This document shows positions 57,415 to 64,000 of a stretch of 64,000 bases of DNA, piece after piece. The notes below the pieces were generated by a model. That model was not told the DNA's origin, did no database searches, and was given only the letters and a program-made list of their open reading frames with translations. This DNA comes from Deltaproteobacteria bacterium (GTDB taxonomy: Bacteria > Myxococcota_A > Polyangia > JACPQR01). The stretch spans positions 1 to 64,000 of the forward strand of contig JACPQR010000117.1 in assembly GCA_016190375.1 (NCBI GenBank), written 5' to 3'. Numbering within the stretch: position 1 is the stretch's first letter; each line of letters begins with the position of its first letter. A program made the translations under genes and the position numbers.

Positions 57415-59232
57415 GTGGCCGAGGGTTTCTCCGAGATCCGCTCCATCCTGGCGACCGACTGCGGGTCGACCACCACCAAGGCGATCCTGATCGAGCGCCG
57501 AGAGGGAGCCTACGGGTTGGTCACACGCGGCGAGGCCCCGACGACCGTCGAGGCTCCGTTCGAGGACGTGACCAGGGGCGTCCTCAACGCGATCATGGAG
57601 GTCGAGGAGCTGTCTGGACGCAAGTTCCTCGACGGCGACCGGATCATCACCCCGGAGCAGGAGCGGGACGGGCGCCGGGTCGGGGCCGACGTCTACATCT
57701 CCACCTCCAGCGCCGGCGGGGGCCTGCAGATGATGGTGGCCGGCGTCGTCAAGAACATGTCGACCGAGAGCGCCGCACGCGCCGCGCTCGGCGCGGGCGC
57801 GATCGTGATGGACTCGCTCGCGATCAACGACGGCCGCCTGCCCCACCAGAAGATCGAGCGGATCCGGCACCTGCGCCCCGATATGATCCTGCTCGCCGGC
57901 GGAGTCGACGGCGGGACGCGATCGCACGTGATCGAGCTCGCGGAGCTGACCGCGGCGGCCAGGCCCCGCCCCCGGCTCGGAGCGGGCTTCGACCTGCCGG
58001 TGATCTACGCCGGCAACGTCGACGTCCAGGCCGACGTGCGGCGGATCCTCGGGGACAAGTGCGCGCTGCAGACGGTCGAGAACGTGCGGCCGACGCTGGA
58101 GGACGAGAACCTCTTGCCGGCGAGGGAGCGGATCCACGACCTGTTCATGGAGCACGTGATGGCGCAGGCGCCCGGCTACAAGAAGCTGATGAGCTGGACG
58201 GACGCGCCGATCATGCCCACGCCCGGCGCCGTCGGGGCGATCATCCAGACCATCGCGGCCCGCGAGAAGATCAGCGTCGTGGGCGTGGACATCGGCGGGG
58301 CGACGACGGACGTCTTCAGCGTCTTCAAGGGCAAGTTCAACCGGACGGTCTCCGCGAACCTCGGCATGAGCTACTCGGTCTCGAACGTGCTCGCCGAGGC
58401 CGGTCTCGACGACATCCTGCGCTGGGTGCCCTTCGACATCGACGAGGAGGAGCTGCGCAACCGGATCGGCAACAAGATGATCCGTCCGACCACGATCCCG
58501 CAGACCCTCGAGGAGCTGCAGATCGAGCAGGCGATCAGCCGAGAGGCGCTGCGCCTCGCGTTCGTGCAGCACAAGGAGTTCGCCGTCGAGCTGCGCGGCG
58601 TCCAGATGGAGCGGACCATCAGCGACGCCTTCAGGCAGTCGGGCAGCGGCGGTACTCTCGTCGACATGGGGGAGCTGGACCTCCTCGTCGGATCGGGCGG
58701 CGTCCTGTCGCACGCTCCGCGCCGGTCGCAGAGCGCGATGATGATGATCGACGCCTTCGAGCCCGAGGGCGTCACCCACCTCGCGGTCGACTCGATCTTC
58801 ATGATGCCCCAGCTCGGCGTCCTCGCGTCGATCCACGAGGTCGCGGCGACCCAGGTCTTCGACAGGGACTGCCTCATCAGGCTGGGCTCCTGCATCGCGC
58901 CGGTGGGCGTCGCGACCAGGCCGGGCGCCGACTGCATGACCGTCACGGTGGACGCCCGGGGCAAGACCATCCGCGAGAAGGTGCCCTTCGGCTCGATGCG
59001 GCTCGTCCCGCTCGAGTACACCGGTCGGCTGAAGGCCACCGTGACCCCGGCCCGCGGCTTCGACGTGGGCGCCGGCCCCGGCCAGCCGCTCGAGACCGAG
59101 GTCGAAGGCGGCGCCGTGGGCCTGGTGATCGACGCGCGCGGCCGCCCCCTGAAGATCCCGTCCGGCAAGGCCGAGCGGGTGCCCAAGCTCGGCGAGTGGA
59201 TCCGGGCGCTCTCGACGTACCCGGAAACCTAG
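57415..59232 (+). CDS. GlmL/MutL-family actin-fold ATPase, 605 aa
   Basis: The protein matches the family of glutamate mutase-associated GlmL (MutL, PF13941), an ASKHA-fold nucleotide-binding protein. The phosphate-1 loop is ILATDCGSTTTKAILIERRE (residue 11 on) and the second loop is VGVDIGGATTDVFSVFKGKF (about residue 286 on). The family phrases ISTSSAGGGLQMMVAG and LLAGGVDGGTRSHVIELAE are clear. In clostridia GlmL accompanies B12-dependent glutamate mutase, but no mutase is here. Instead five closely packed genes, mostly membrane proteins, follow. The start is GTG with no strong ribosome site. A chaperone or signalling role for the downstream complex is inferred. Confidence 0.88.
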   Translation: MAEGFSEIRSILATDCGSTTTKAILIERREGAYGLVTRGEAPTTVEAPFEDVTRGVLNAIMEVEELSGRKFLDGDRIITPEQERDGRRVGADVYISTSSAGGGLQMMVAGVVKNMSTESAARAALGAGAIVMDSLAINDGRLPHQKIERIRHLRPDMILLAGGVDGGTRSHVIELAELTAAARPRPRLGAGFDLPVIYAGNVDVQADVRRILGDKCALQTVENVRPTLEDENLLPARERIHDLFMEHVMAQAPGYKKLMSWTDAPIMPTPGAVGAIIQTIAAREKISVVGVDIGGATTDVFSVFKGKFNRTVSANLGMSYSVSNVLAEAGLDDILRWVPFDIDEEELRNRIGNKMIRPTTIPQTLEELQIEQAISREALRLAFVQHKEFAVELRGVQMERTISDAFRQSGSGGTLVDMGELDLLVGSGGVLSHAPRRSQSAMMMIDAFEPEGVTHLAVDSIFMMPQLGVLASIHEVAATQVFDRDCLIRLGSCIAPVGVATRPGADCMTVTVDARGKTIREKVPFGSMRLVPLEYTGRLKATVTPARGFDVGAGPGQPLETEVEGGAVGLVIDARGRPLKIPSGKAERVPKLGEWIRALSTYPET

Positions 59233-59233
59233 G

Positions 59234-60361
59234 ATGGCGCACGCCTACACACCCGGCCTGAAGGTCACCGAGCGCGCGGTCATCCGCAAGCAGCGCAGGC
59301 TCCCGCTCGCGGGCGAGGTCCTCGTCGAGGAGGGCCAGCCGCTCCGGTCGTCCGACGTGGTCGCGCGAGCCGATCTTCCCGGCAAGGTCTACCCGCTCAA
59401 CGTCGGCGGGCAGCTCAACGTCCTGCCCGAGGACCTGCCCCACGTGATGTCGAAGAAGGAAGGCGACCGGGTGGCCAAGGACGAGGTGATCGCCGAGACG
59501 GCGGGCATCTTCGGCCTCTTCAAGAGCCGCTCGAAGGCGCCGGTGGCCGGCTTCGTCGAGTCGATCTCGAGGCGCACCGGCCAGGTCATGCTGCGCGAGG
59601 CGCCCATCCCGATAGAGGTCGACGCCTACGTCGACGGCAGGGTCGTCGAGGTCTTCCCGACCGAGGGCGTCGCCGTCGAGTGCGAGGGCGTCTTCGTCCA
59701 GGGCATCTTCGGCCTGGCCGGCGAGGTGCACGGCCCGATCCGGATGATCGCGGGCCCGGGCGAGCGCCTGAACGACTCGATGATCACCCCGGAGCTCCGC
59801 GGGGCGATCGCGGTCGGAGGGTCGCTCCTCGGCATCGACGTCTACCGCGCGGCGGTCACCGCGGGCCTTTCGGCGATCGTCGTGGGCGGGATGCACTACC
59901 GCGACATCAAGCAGATCCTCGGCTACGAGCTCGGCGTCGCGATCACCGGCCACGAGAAGCTCGGGACGACGGTCATCGTGACCGAGGGCTTCGGCGAGAT
60001 CGCCATGGCGCGGGGAACGCACACGTTGCTCGAGCGCCATCAGGGCGAGCTCGCCGCGGCGAACGGCGCGACCCAGATCCGTGCGGGCGTGATCCGCCCC
60101 GAGGTGATCATCCCCTCGCTCGATCGCTCCGCCGGGGCGTCGGCGGAGCCCGACGGCCCCCCGGAGGGCATCGCGGTCGGATCGACGATACGCGTGATCC
60201 GGGCGCCCCACTTCGGTCGCCTCGCGACCGTGGTCTCGCTGCCGGTCGAGCTTCGCGAGATGGAGTCCGAGACGATGGTCCGCGTGCTCGAGGCGCGCTT
60301 CGACGACGGCACCGAGGTCGTGGTCCCCCGATCGAACGTGGAGATGATCGAGAGGCGATGA
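59234..60361 (+). CDS. conserved protein with barrel-sandwich and KOW-like regions, 375 aa
   Basis: No named family recognised with certainty. The N-terminal 150 residues repeat phrases typical of barrel-sandwich (lipoyl-like) hybrids: LAGEVLVEEGQPLRSSDVVA, MSKKEGDRVAKDEVIAETAG and SRSKAPVAGFVESISRRTGQ. A middle alpha/beta region follows with AIAVGGSLLGIDVYRAAVTA and TVIVTEGFGEIAMARGTHTL. The C-terminal 60 residues look like a KOW/SH3-like barrel (IRVIRAPHFGRLATVVSLPV). No signal peptide or membrane segment. It is one base downstream of the GlmL-like gene and overlaps the next by ATGA, so its role is tied to that set. Confidence 0.8.
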   Translation: MAHAYTPGLKVTERAVIRKQRRLPLAGEVLVEEGQPLRSSDVVARADLPGKVYPLNVGGQLNVLPEDLPHVMSKKEGDRVAKDEVIAETAGIFGLFKSRSKAPVAGFVESISRRTGQVMLREAPIPIEVDAYVDGRVVEVFPTEGVAVECEGVFVQGIFGLAGEVHGPIRMIAGPGERLNDSMITPELRGAIAVGGSLLGIDVYRAAVTAGLSAIVVGGMHYRDIKQILGYELGVAITGHEKLGTTVIVTEGFGEIAMARGTHTLLERHQGELAAANGATQIRAGVIRPEVIIPSLDRSAGASAEPDGPPEGIAVGSTIRVIRAPHFGRLATVVSLPVELREMESETMVRVLEARFDDGTEVVVPRSNVEMIERR

Positions 60362-62205
60362 GGATCCTCGCGCTCGTTCTCGTCTCCGCCCTCGTCGGCT
60401 GCGCCGGGGAGAACCACGTCGCGCCCGCCGGAGCTCGCGCCGCCGTCGTCACCGTGGACGGCACCGCACGGCTCCGGGTGACTTTCGAGATGTCCAGGGA
60501 CGACGGAGCAGGTCTGAAGGTGGTCCGCGAGTACCAGGTCCTTCGCGCCCACGACGTCGGCGGGCCCTTCGAGCCATTCGCTCACTCGAAGGTCGAGATC
60601 GTGTCGAAGCAGGTTCGCGCGAGGGGCAAGACCAGGTCCGTCGCCACGCGGCTCCGCTCGGTCGACGACACGAGCGCCTTGCCAGGCCGGACCTACGTCT
60701 ACCAGGTGTGGGCCCTCGCCGAGCGCGAGGTGGGCTCGGCCTCCCAGGCCGGAGCGTTCTCGGGGAGCGTCGTCACTCGGCCGGTCGCGCTTCCTGGAGC
60801 GGCCGGCCCGTCACCCGAAGGCCCTCGTGGCGTCGCGAACGCGGCTGCCGCCGCCCCGGAAGGCGACGATGGAAGGCACGTCGACGTGTCGTTCGAGATC
60901 AGCCCCGACGACGGCGGCGGGAGCCGACCGGTCGACGGCTACGTCGTCCTGAGAGCCACGAAGAAGAGCGGCCCGTACATCCCCTTCGTGGAGGACGGCG
61001 CACCCGCCGGCGCCCTCGAGGAGCCCGTGGATCCGAGCGCCAGCGAGGACCGCGTCCGGTACCTGGTGGGCCTGCTCGGCTCGAATGCCCGGATCGACCC
61101 GGCGGACCTGCCCGCGAAGCGAGCGCTGGTCCGGTCAGGGCAGCTCCGCGACCCGGGCGACGAGGAGGGCCGGCCGGAGCCCCTGGCCGCCTCGCTCGCC
61201 GGCGTGATCCTCGACGAGGTCGCGGGCTCGCGACCGCCGGATCCTGCGGCGTCCCGGCGCCGGACCGTCACCGACACCGTCGCTCGCGACGGTCCCTTCC
61301 ACTACCGGATCTACACCGTGCCGGCGCGCGGGGACGCGGTCCGGGTCCAGGTCCGGCGGCCCGCGCGGCCCGCCGCGAGCTGGGTCTCGATCGACAAGCT
61401 GAACATGGCGATCCTGCTCGGCGCGGCGTTCCTGTTGACCCTCGTCCTCGTCCAGCGCGCCTCCCGGAGCGGTCACCAGATGTTCATCCGGCGGATCGCG
61501 GGCATCGACGCGCTCGAGGAGGCCGTGGGCCGCGCGACGGAGATGGGCCGGCCGATCCTCTATGTCCCCGGCATCGACGAGATCCAGAACATCCAGACGA
61601 TCGCGAGCCTGCTCATCCTCGGCCGCGTCTCGGAGCTCGTGGCTCGATACGACTCCCAGATCCGCGTCCCCTGCTGCATCCCGATCGTGGCGACCGTCGC
61701 CGAGGAGGTCGTGCGGCAGGGCTTCTACAACGCCGGCCGGCCCGACCAGCACCGGCCGCAGAACATCCAGTGGATCAGCTCCGAGCAGTTCGCCTTCTGC
61801 GCCGGGACGAACGGCATCATGCTCAGGGACAGGCCCGCGACGAACGTCTTTCTGGGTCGGTTCTTCGCCGAGTCCCTGATCCTCGCGGAGACGGGCTACG
61901 TCAACAAGGCGATCCAGATCGGCGGCACGGCGGAGATCACGCAGCTACCGTTCTTCATCGCCGCCTGCGACTACGCGATCATCGGCGAGGAGCTGTTCGC
62001 CATCTCGGCATACATGACCCGGGAGCCCAAGCTCCTCGGATCGCTCAAGGCCGCCGACTGGATCAAGGCGGGAGTGCTCCTGATCGTCACGGCCGCCGCG
62101 CTCGGCGGCCTTCTGGCCTGGACGGCGGCGCCGCTCTCGGGGCCGACCGCCCTCGTGGTCGAGTGGGCGCTCAGGCTCGTCGGCTTCCTGGCGCCGGGGA
62201 CGTGA
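60358..62205 (+). CDS. fibronectin-III-like membrane protein with a conserved C-terminal domain, 615 aa
   Basis: An N-terminal signal or lipoprotein sequence (MRILALVLVSALVGC, lipobox LVGC) is followed by two FN3-like domains (about 30-145 and 165-350; YQVLRAHDVGGPFEPFAHSK and YVVLRATKKSGPYIPFVEDG are the matching strands). A membrane segment (MAILLGAAFLLTLVLVQ, near 358) leads to a conserved cytoplasmic domain of about 190 residues (GIDALEEAVGRATEMGRPIL, VPGIDEIQNIQTIASLLILG, ETGYVNKAIQIGGTAEITQL). Two C-terminal membrane segments end the protein. I believe the C-terminal domain is the one called DUF6754, but I am not certain. It forms the core of the operon. Confidence 0.8.
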   Translation: MRILALVLVSALVGCAGENHVAPAGARAAVVTVDGTARLRVTFEMSRDDGAGLKVVREYQVLRAHDVGGPFEPFAHSKVEIVSKQVRARGKTRSVATRLRSVDDTSALPGRTYVYQVWALAEREVGSASQAGAFSGSVVTRPVALPGAAGPSPEGPRGVANAAAAAPEGDDGRHVDVSFEISPDDGGGSRPVDGYVVLRATKKSGPYIPFVEDGAPAGALEEPVDPSASEDRVRYLVGLLGSNARIDPADLPAKRALVRSGQLRDPGDEEGRPEPLAASLAGVILDEVAGSRPPDPAASRRRTVTDTVARDGPFHYRIYTVPARGDAVRVQVRRPARPAASWVSIDKLNMAILLGAAFLLTLVLVQRASRSGHQMFIRRIAGIDALEEAVGRATEMGRPILYVPGIDEIQNIQTIASLLILGRVSELVARYDSQIRVPCCIPIVATVAEEVVRQGFYNAGRPDQHRPQNIQWISSEQFAFCAGTNGIMLRDRPATNVFLGRFFAESLILAETGYVNKAIQIGGTAEITQLPFFIAACDYAIIGEELFAISAYMTREPKLLGSLKAADWIKAGVLLIVTAAALGGLLAWTAAPLSGPTALVVEWALRLVGFLAPGT

Positions 62206-62206
62206 C

Positions 62207-62860
62207 GTGAAGCAGACCCTTCCACTCGTCATCACCTTCGTCCTCGGCGTCCTGTTCGTCGTCGAGTTCTTCATCCCCGCCCACGGAGTCCACGAGCTGA
62301 CCGCGCTCCTGCAGGAATGGGGCTCCGTCCTCGCGGCCTTCGCGTTCATCCTGGGCGGAATCAACCTGATGCAGGCGAACCTCCCGAGGATCTGGCGGCG
62401 CGAGAAGGACTGGCCCTACAAGGTCGTCCTCGTCGCGAGCGCTCTGGTCATGCTCGGCGTCGGCCTCTGGGAGGGCCAGGAAGGCAGGACGTTCCTCTAC
62501 CTGTACGACCACATCTTCGCGCCGTGCAACGCGACGATGTTCGCGCTCCTCGCCTTCTTCATCACCTCGGCGGCCTTCCGCGCGTTCCGCGCCCGGAACC
62601 TCGAGGCGTTCCTGATGCTGTCGACCGCCGTCCTCGTGATGCTCTGCGTGGTCCCGCTCGGCGAGCTCGTCGCGCTCCTCTTCCCCGAACCGCTGCGGAC
62701 GACCATCGCCTCCTTGCCGTCCGACATCAAGGACTGGATCCTCGACTACGGCAACAACGCCGGCAGGCGCGCCATCATGATCGGCGCGGCCCTCGGCGCA
62801 ATCGCGACGGGCCTGAGGGTCATCCTGGGGCTCGAGCGCTCGCACCTGGGGGGTGAGTAG
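62207..62860 (+). CDS. six-helix integral membrane protein, 217 aa
   Basis: I do not recognise a family. Six hydrophobic segments are visible: LPLVITFVLGVLFVVEFFI (5-23), SVLAAFAFILGGINLMQ, KVVLVASALVMLGVGLW, ATMFALLAFFITSAAFRAF, AFLMLSTAVLVMLCVVPLG and AIMIGAALGAIATGLRVIL. The N-terminal two are split by a short His-containing turn (PAHGVHELTALLQEWG). The start is GTG one base after the previous stop. It is probably a structural subunit of the complex encoded by this operon. Confidence 0.75.
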   Translation: MKQTLPLVITFVLGVLFVVEFFIPAHGVHELTALLQEWGSVLAAFAFILGGINLMQANLPRIWRREKDWPYKVVLVASALVMLGVGLWEGQEGRTFLYLYDHIFAPCNATMFALLAFFITSAAFRAFRARNLEAFLMLSTAVLVMLCVVPLGELVALLFPEPLRTTIASLPSDIKDWILDYGNNAGRRAIMIGAALGAIATGLRVILGLERSHLGGE

Positions 62861-62862
62861 CC

Positions 62863-63738
62863 GTGAAGCTCGCGTGGGAAAAGCTCCAGAGCTTCGACCG
62901 CCGCTGGCTCTTCCTCGCGATGGGCCTCGCGATCGCGCTGCCGCTGATGTTCGAGTTCACGATGCCCTTCACGACGAGCCCGCGGGTGCGCGCACTGTAC
63001 GACGAGATCGAGACCCTCCCGCCCGGCACTCAGGTGCTGCTCGCCATCGACTACGACCCTGCCTCGAAGCCCGAGCTCGAGCCCTTCGCCCGCGCGGTCC
63101 TCCGACAGCTCCTGCTGAGGCGCTGCCGCGTCGTCCTCATGACGCTCTGGGACAAGGCCCCGCCCATCGTGATGGCGCTCATCGAGGACATCATCGAGGG
63201 CGAGCACGACCGGCATCGCGGTCTCTTCGAGGGCCGGGACGATCCGCCGTTGCGTTACGGCGTCGACTACGTGTTCTTCGGCTTCAAGGAGGGCAAGGAG
63301 ATCGTCATCGCGGGCCTCGGCCAGAGCTTCAGACAGATCTACCCCGCCGACTATCGCGAGAGGCCCGTCGGCCAGCTCCCGATCATGAACGGCATCAATC
63401 GGCTGAGCGACTTCCCCCTCATCGTCGAGGTCTCCGCGGGCTTCCCCGGCACCAAGGAGTGGGTCCAGCAGGTCGTGACGCGCTACGGCCTGCGCTACGC
63501 CGCGGCGACGACCTCGGTGTCGGTGACCGAGCTGTCGCCCTACTACCCCAGGCAGATGTTCTCGCTCGTCGGGGGCATGAGAGGCGCGGCGGAGTACGAG
63601 AAGCTCGTGGGTCAGGTGGGCCTGGCCACCCGCGGCCTCAACGTCCTCACCGTCGGGCACGTCGTCATCGTCCTCGCCATCACGATGGGAAACGTCATCT
63701 ACTTCAAGACGCGCAAGCGAAAGCGGGGGGCACGGTGA
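62863..63738 (+). CDS. membrane protein with a large extracytoplasmic domain, 291 aa
   Basis: I do not recognise a family. One N-terminal membrane segment (WLFLAMGLAIALPLMFEF) and one C-terminal segment (VVIVLAITMGNVIYFKTRKR) flank a domain of about 230 residues of alpha/beta type, probably outside the cytoplasm. Notable phrases are VLLAIDYDPASKPELEPFAR, VVLMTLWDKAPPIVMALIED and LGQSFRQIYPADYRERPVGQ. The C-terminal tail is strongly basic. The start is GTG two bases after the previous stop. Part of the GlmL-associated operon. Confidence 0.75.
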   Translation: MKLAWEKLQSFDRRWLFLAMGLAIALPLMFEFTMPFTTSPRVRALYDEIETLPPGTQVLLAIDYDPASKPELEPFARAVLRQLLLRRCRVVLMTLWDKAPPIVMALIEDIIEGEHDRHRGLFEGRDDPPLRYGVDYVFFGFKEGKEIVIAGLGQSFRQIYPADYRERPVGQLPIMNGINRLSDFPLIVEVSAGFPGTKEWVQQVVTRYGLRYAAATTSVSVTELSPYYPRQMFSLVGGMRGAAEYEKLVGQVGLATRGLNVLTVGHVVIVLAITMGNVIYFKTRKRKRGAR

Positions 63739-64000
63739 TGCCCTTCATCGACGTCCTCGGCGCCTGGATCGCCATCTTCATCACCTTCTGCATCCTGTCG
63801 TACCTTTACGACGACAACCCGTTCTACAAGCTCGCGGAGCACCTGTTCGTCGGCACGTCGGTGGGATACTCGCTCGTCCTGCAATGGTTCGGAACGGTGA
63901 AGCCAAACCTCGTGGATCGGCTGACCGCAAGCGAGCTCGGCGCCGCGCGCTTCGTCTACCTCGTGCCCTGCGCGCTCGTCCTCTGCCTCTTCATGAAGCT
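63738..64000 (+). CDS. membrane protein, 5' part only (runs off the window)
   Basis: The first 87 codons are present, starting with an ATG that overlaps the previous stop by one base. The segment MPFIDVLGAWIAIFITFCIL opens with a membrane helix. SYLYDDNPFYKLAEHLFVGT, a second hydrophobic stretch (VGYSLVLQWFG) and a third helix (FVYLVPCALVLCLFM) follow. The protein appears to be another subunit of the same membrane complex. The downstream part is outside the window. Confidence 0.7.
   Translation, partial: MPFIDVLGAWIAIFITFCILSYLYDDNPFYKLAEHLFVGTSVGYSLVLQWFGTVKPNLVDRLTASELGAARFVYLVPCALVLCLFMK

Overview
The window looks like part of a chromosome of a myxococcal (Myxococcota, formerly deltaproteobacterial) bacterium. 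The evidence is very high G+C with G/C-ending codons, two secreted proteins ending in a MYXO-CTERM anchor (Cys-Cys, hydrophobic segment, Arg run), Gly-rich secreted proteins typical of the group, a type IVa pilus pilMNOPQ operon, a Gram-negative lpxC, and many lipoproteins and giant repeat proteins. No rRNA, phage, transposase or CRISPR array was seen. One tRNA, tRNA-Pro(CGG), is present.

Layout. 0.2-15.1 kb (minus strand): a cyclic-nucleotide-binding regulator and a class II phosphodiesterase-like hydrolase, accD-folC, a Phd/VapC toxin-antitoxin pair, two very large tandem alpha-2-macroglobulin-like secreted proteins, a small lipoprotein and an unknown protein. 15.2-19.2 kb (plus): an AI-2E family permease, a sulfotransferase, and a DUF4143-type ATPase inserted behind the sulfotransferase and flanked by a 140-bp duplication of the sulfotransferase 3' end. 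19.2-26.1 kb (minus): a five-gene surface cluster with two Cys-rich repeat lipoproteins, two MYXO-CTERM matrixin-like proteins whose zinc site is destroyed, and a nine-haem-motif lipoprotein cytochrome. 26.3-37.5 kb: an unknown protein, TPR proteins including a 2706-residue giant, and lpxC. 37.4-48.6 kb (minus): a lipoprotein, a fused aroKB, aroC, then pilM-N-O-P-Q with an oversized coiled-coil PilQ and an XRE regulator upstream. 49.2-54.7 kb: a FliA-like sigma factor, a REC-XRE response regulator behind tRNA-Pro, rsmB, a three-PDZ RseP and a DUF4190 protein. 54.7-64.0 kb (plus): a TetR trio, a triple-repeat secreted protein, and a tightly packed operon that joins a GlmL/MutL-like actin-fold protein to an uncharacterised membrane complex and runs off the window.

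The strongest unexplained signals are: (1) hexamer-rich, hairpin-forming intergenic elements, including a nested insertion at 28.0-28.45 kb and one that appears to sit in frame within a signal-peptide coding region at 5.57-5.83 kb; (2) the GlmL-membrane operon; (3) the ATPase insertion with gene-end duplication; (4) the surface cluster with paired inactive proteases; (5) a PilQ with about 550 residues of coiled coil between its AMIN domains; (6) a GspG-like module embedded in both macroglobulin-like proteins.

All family calls rest on motif recognition by eye. No database search was run.
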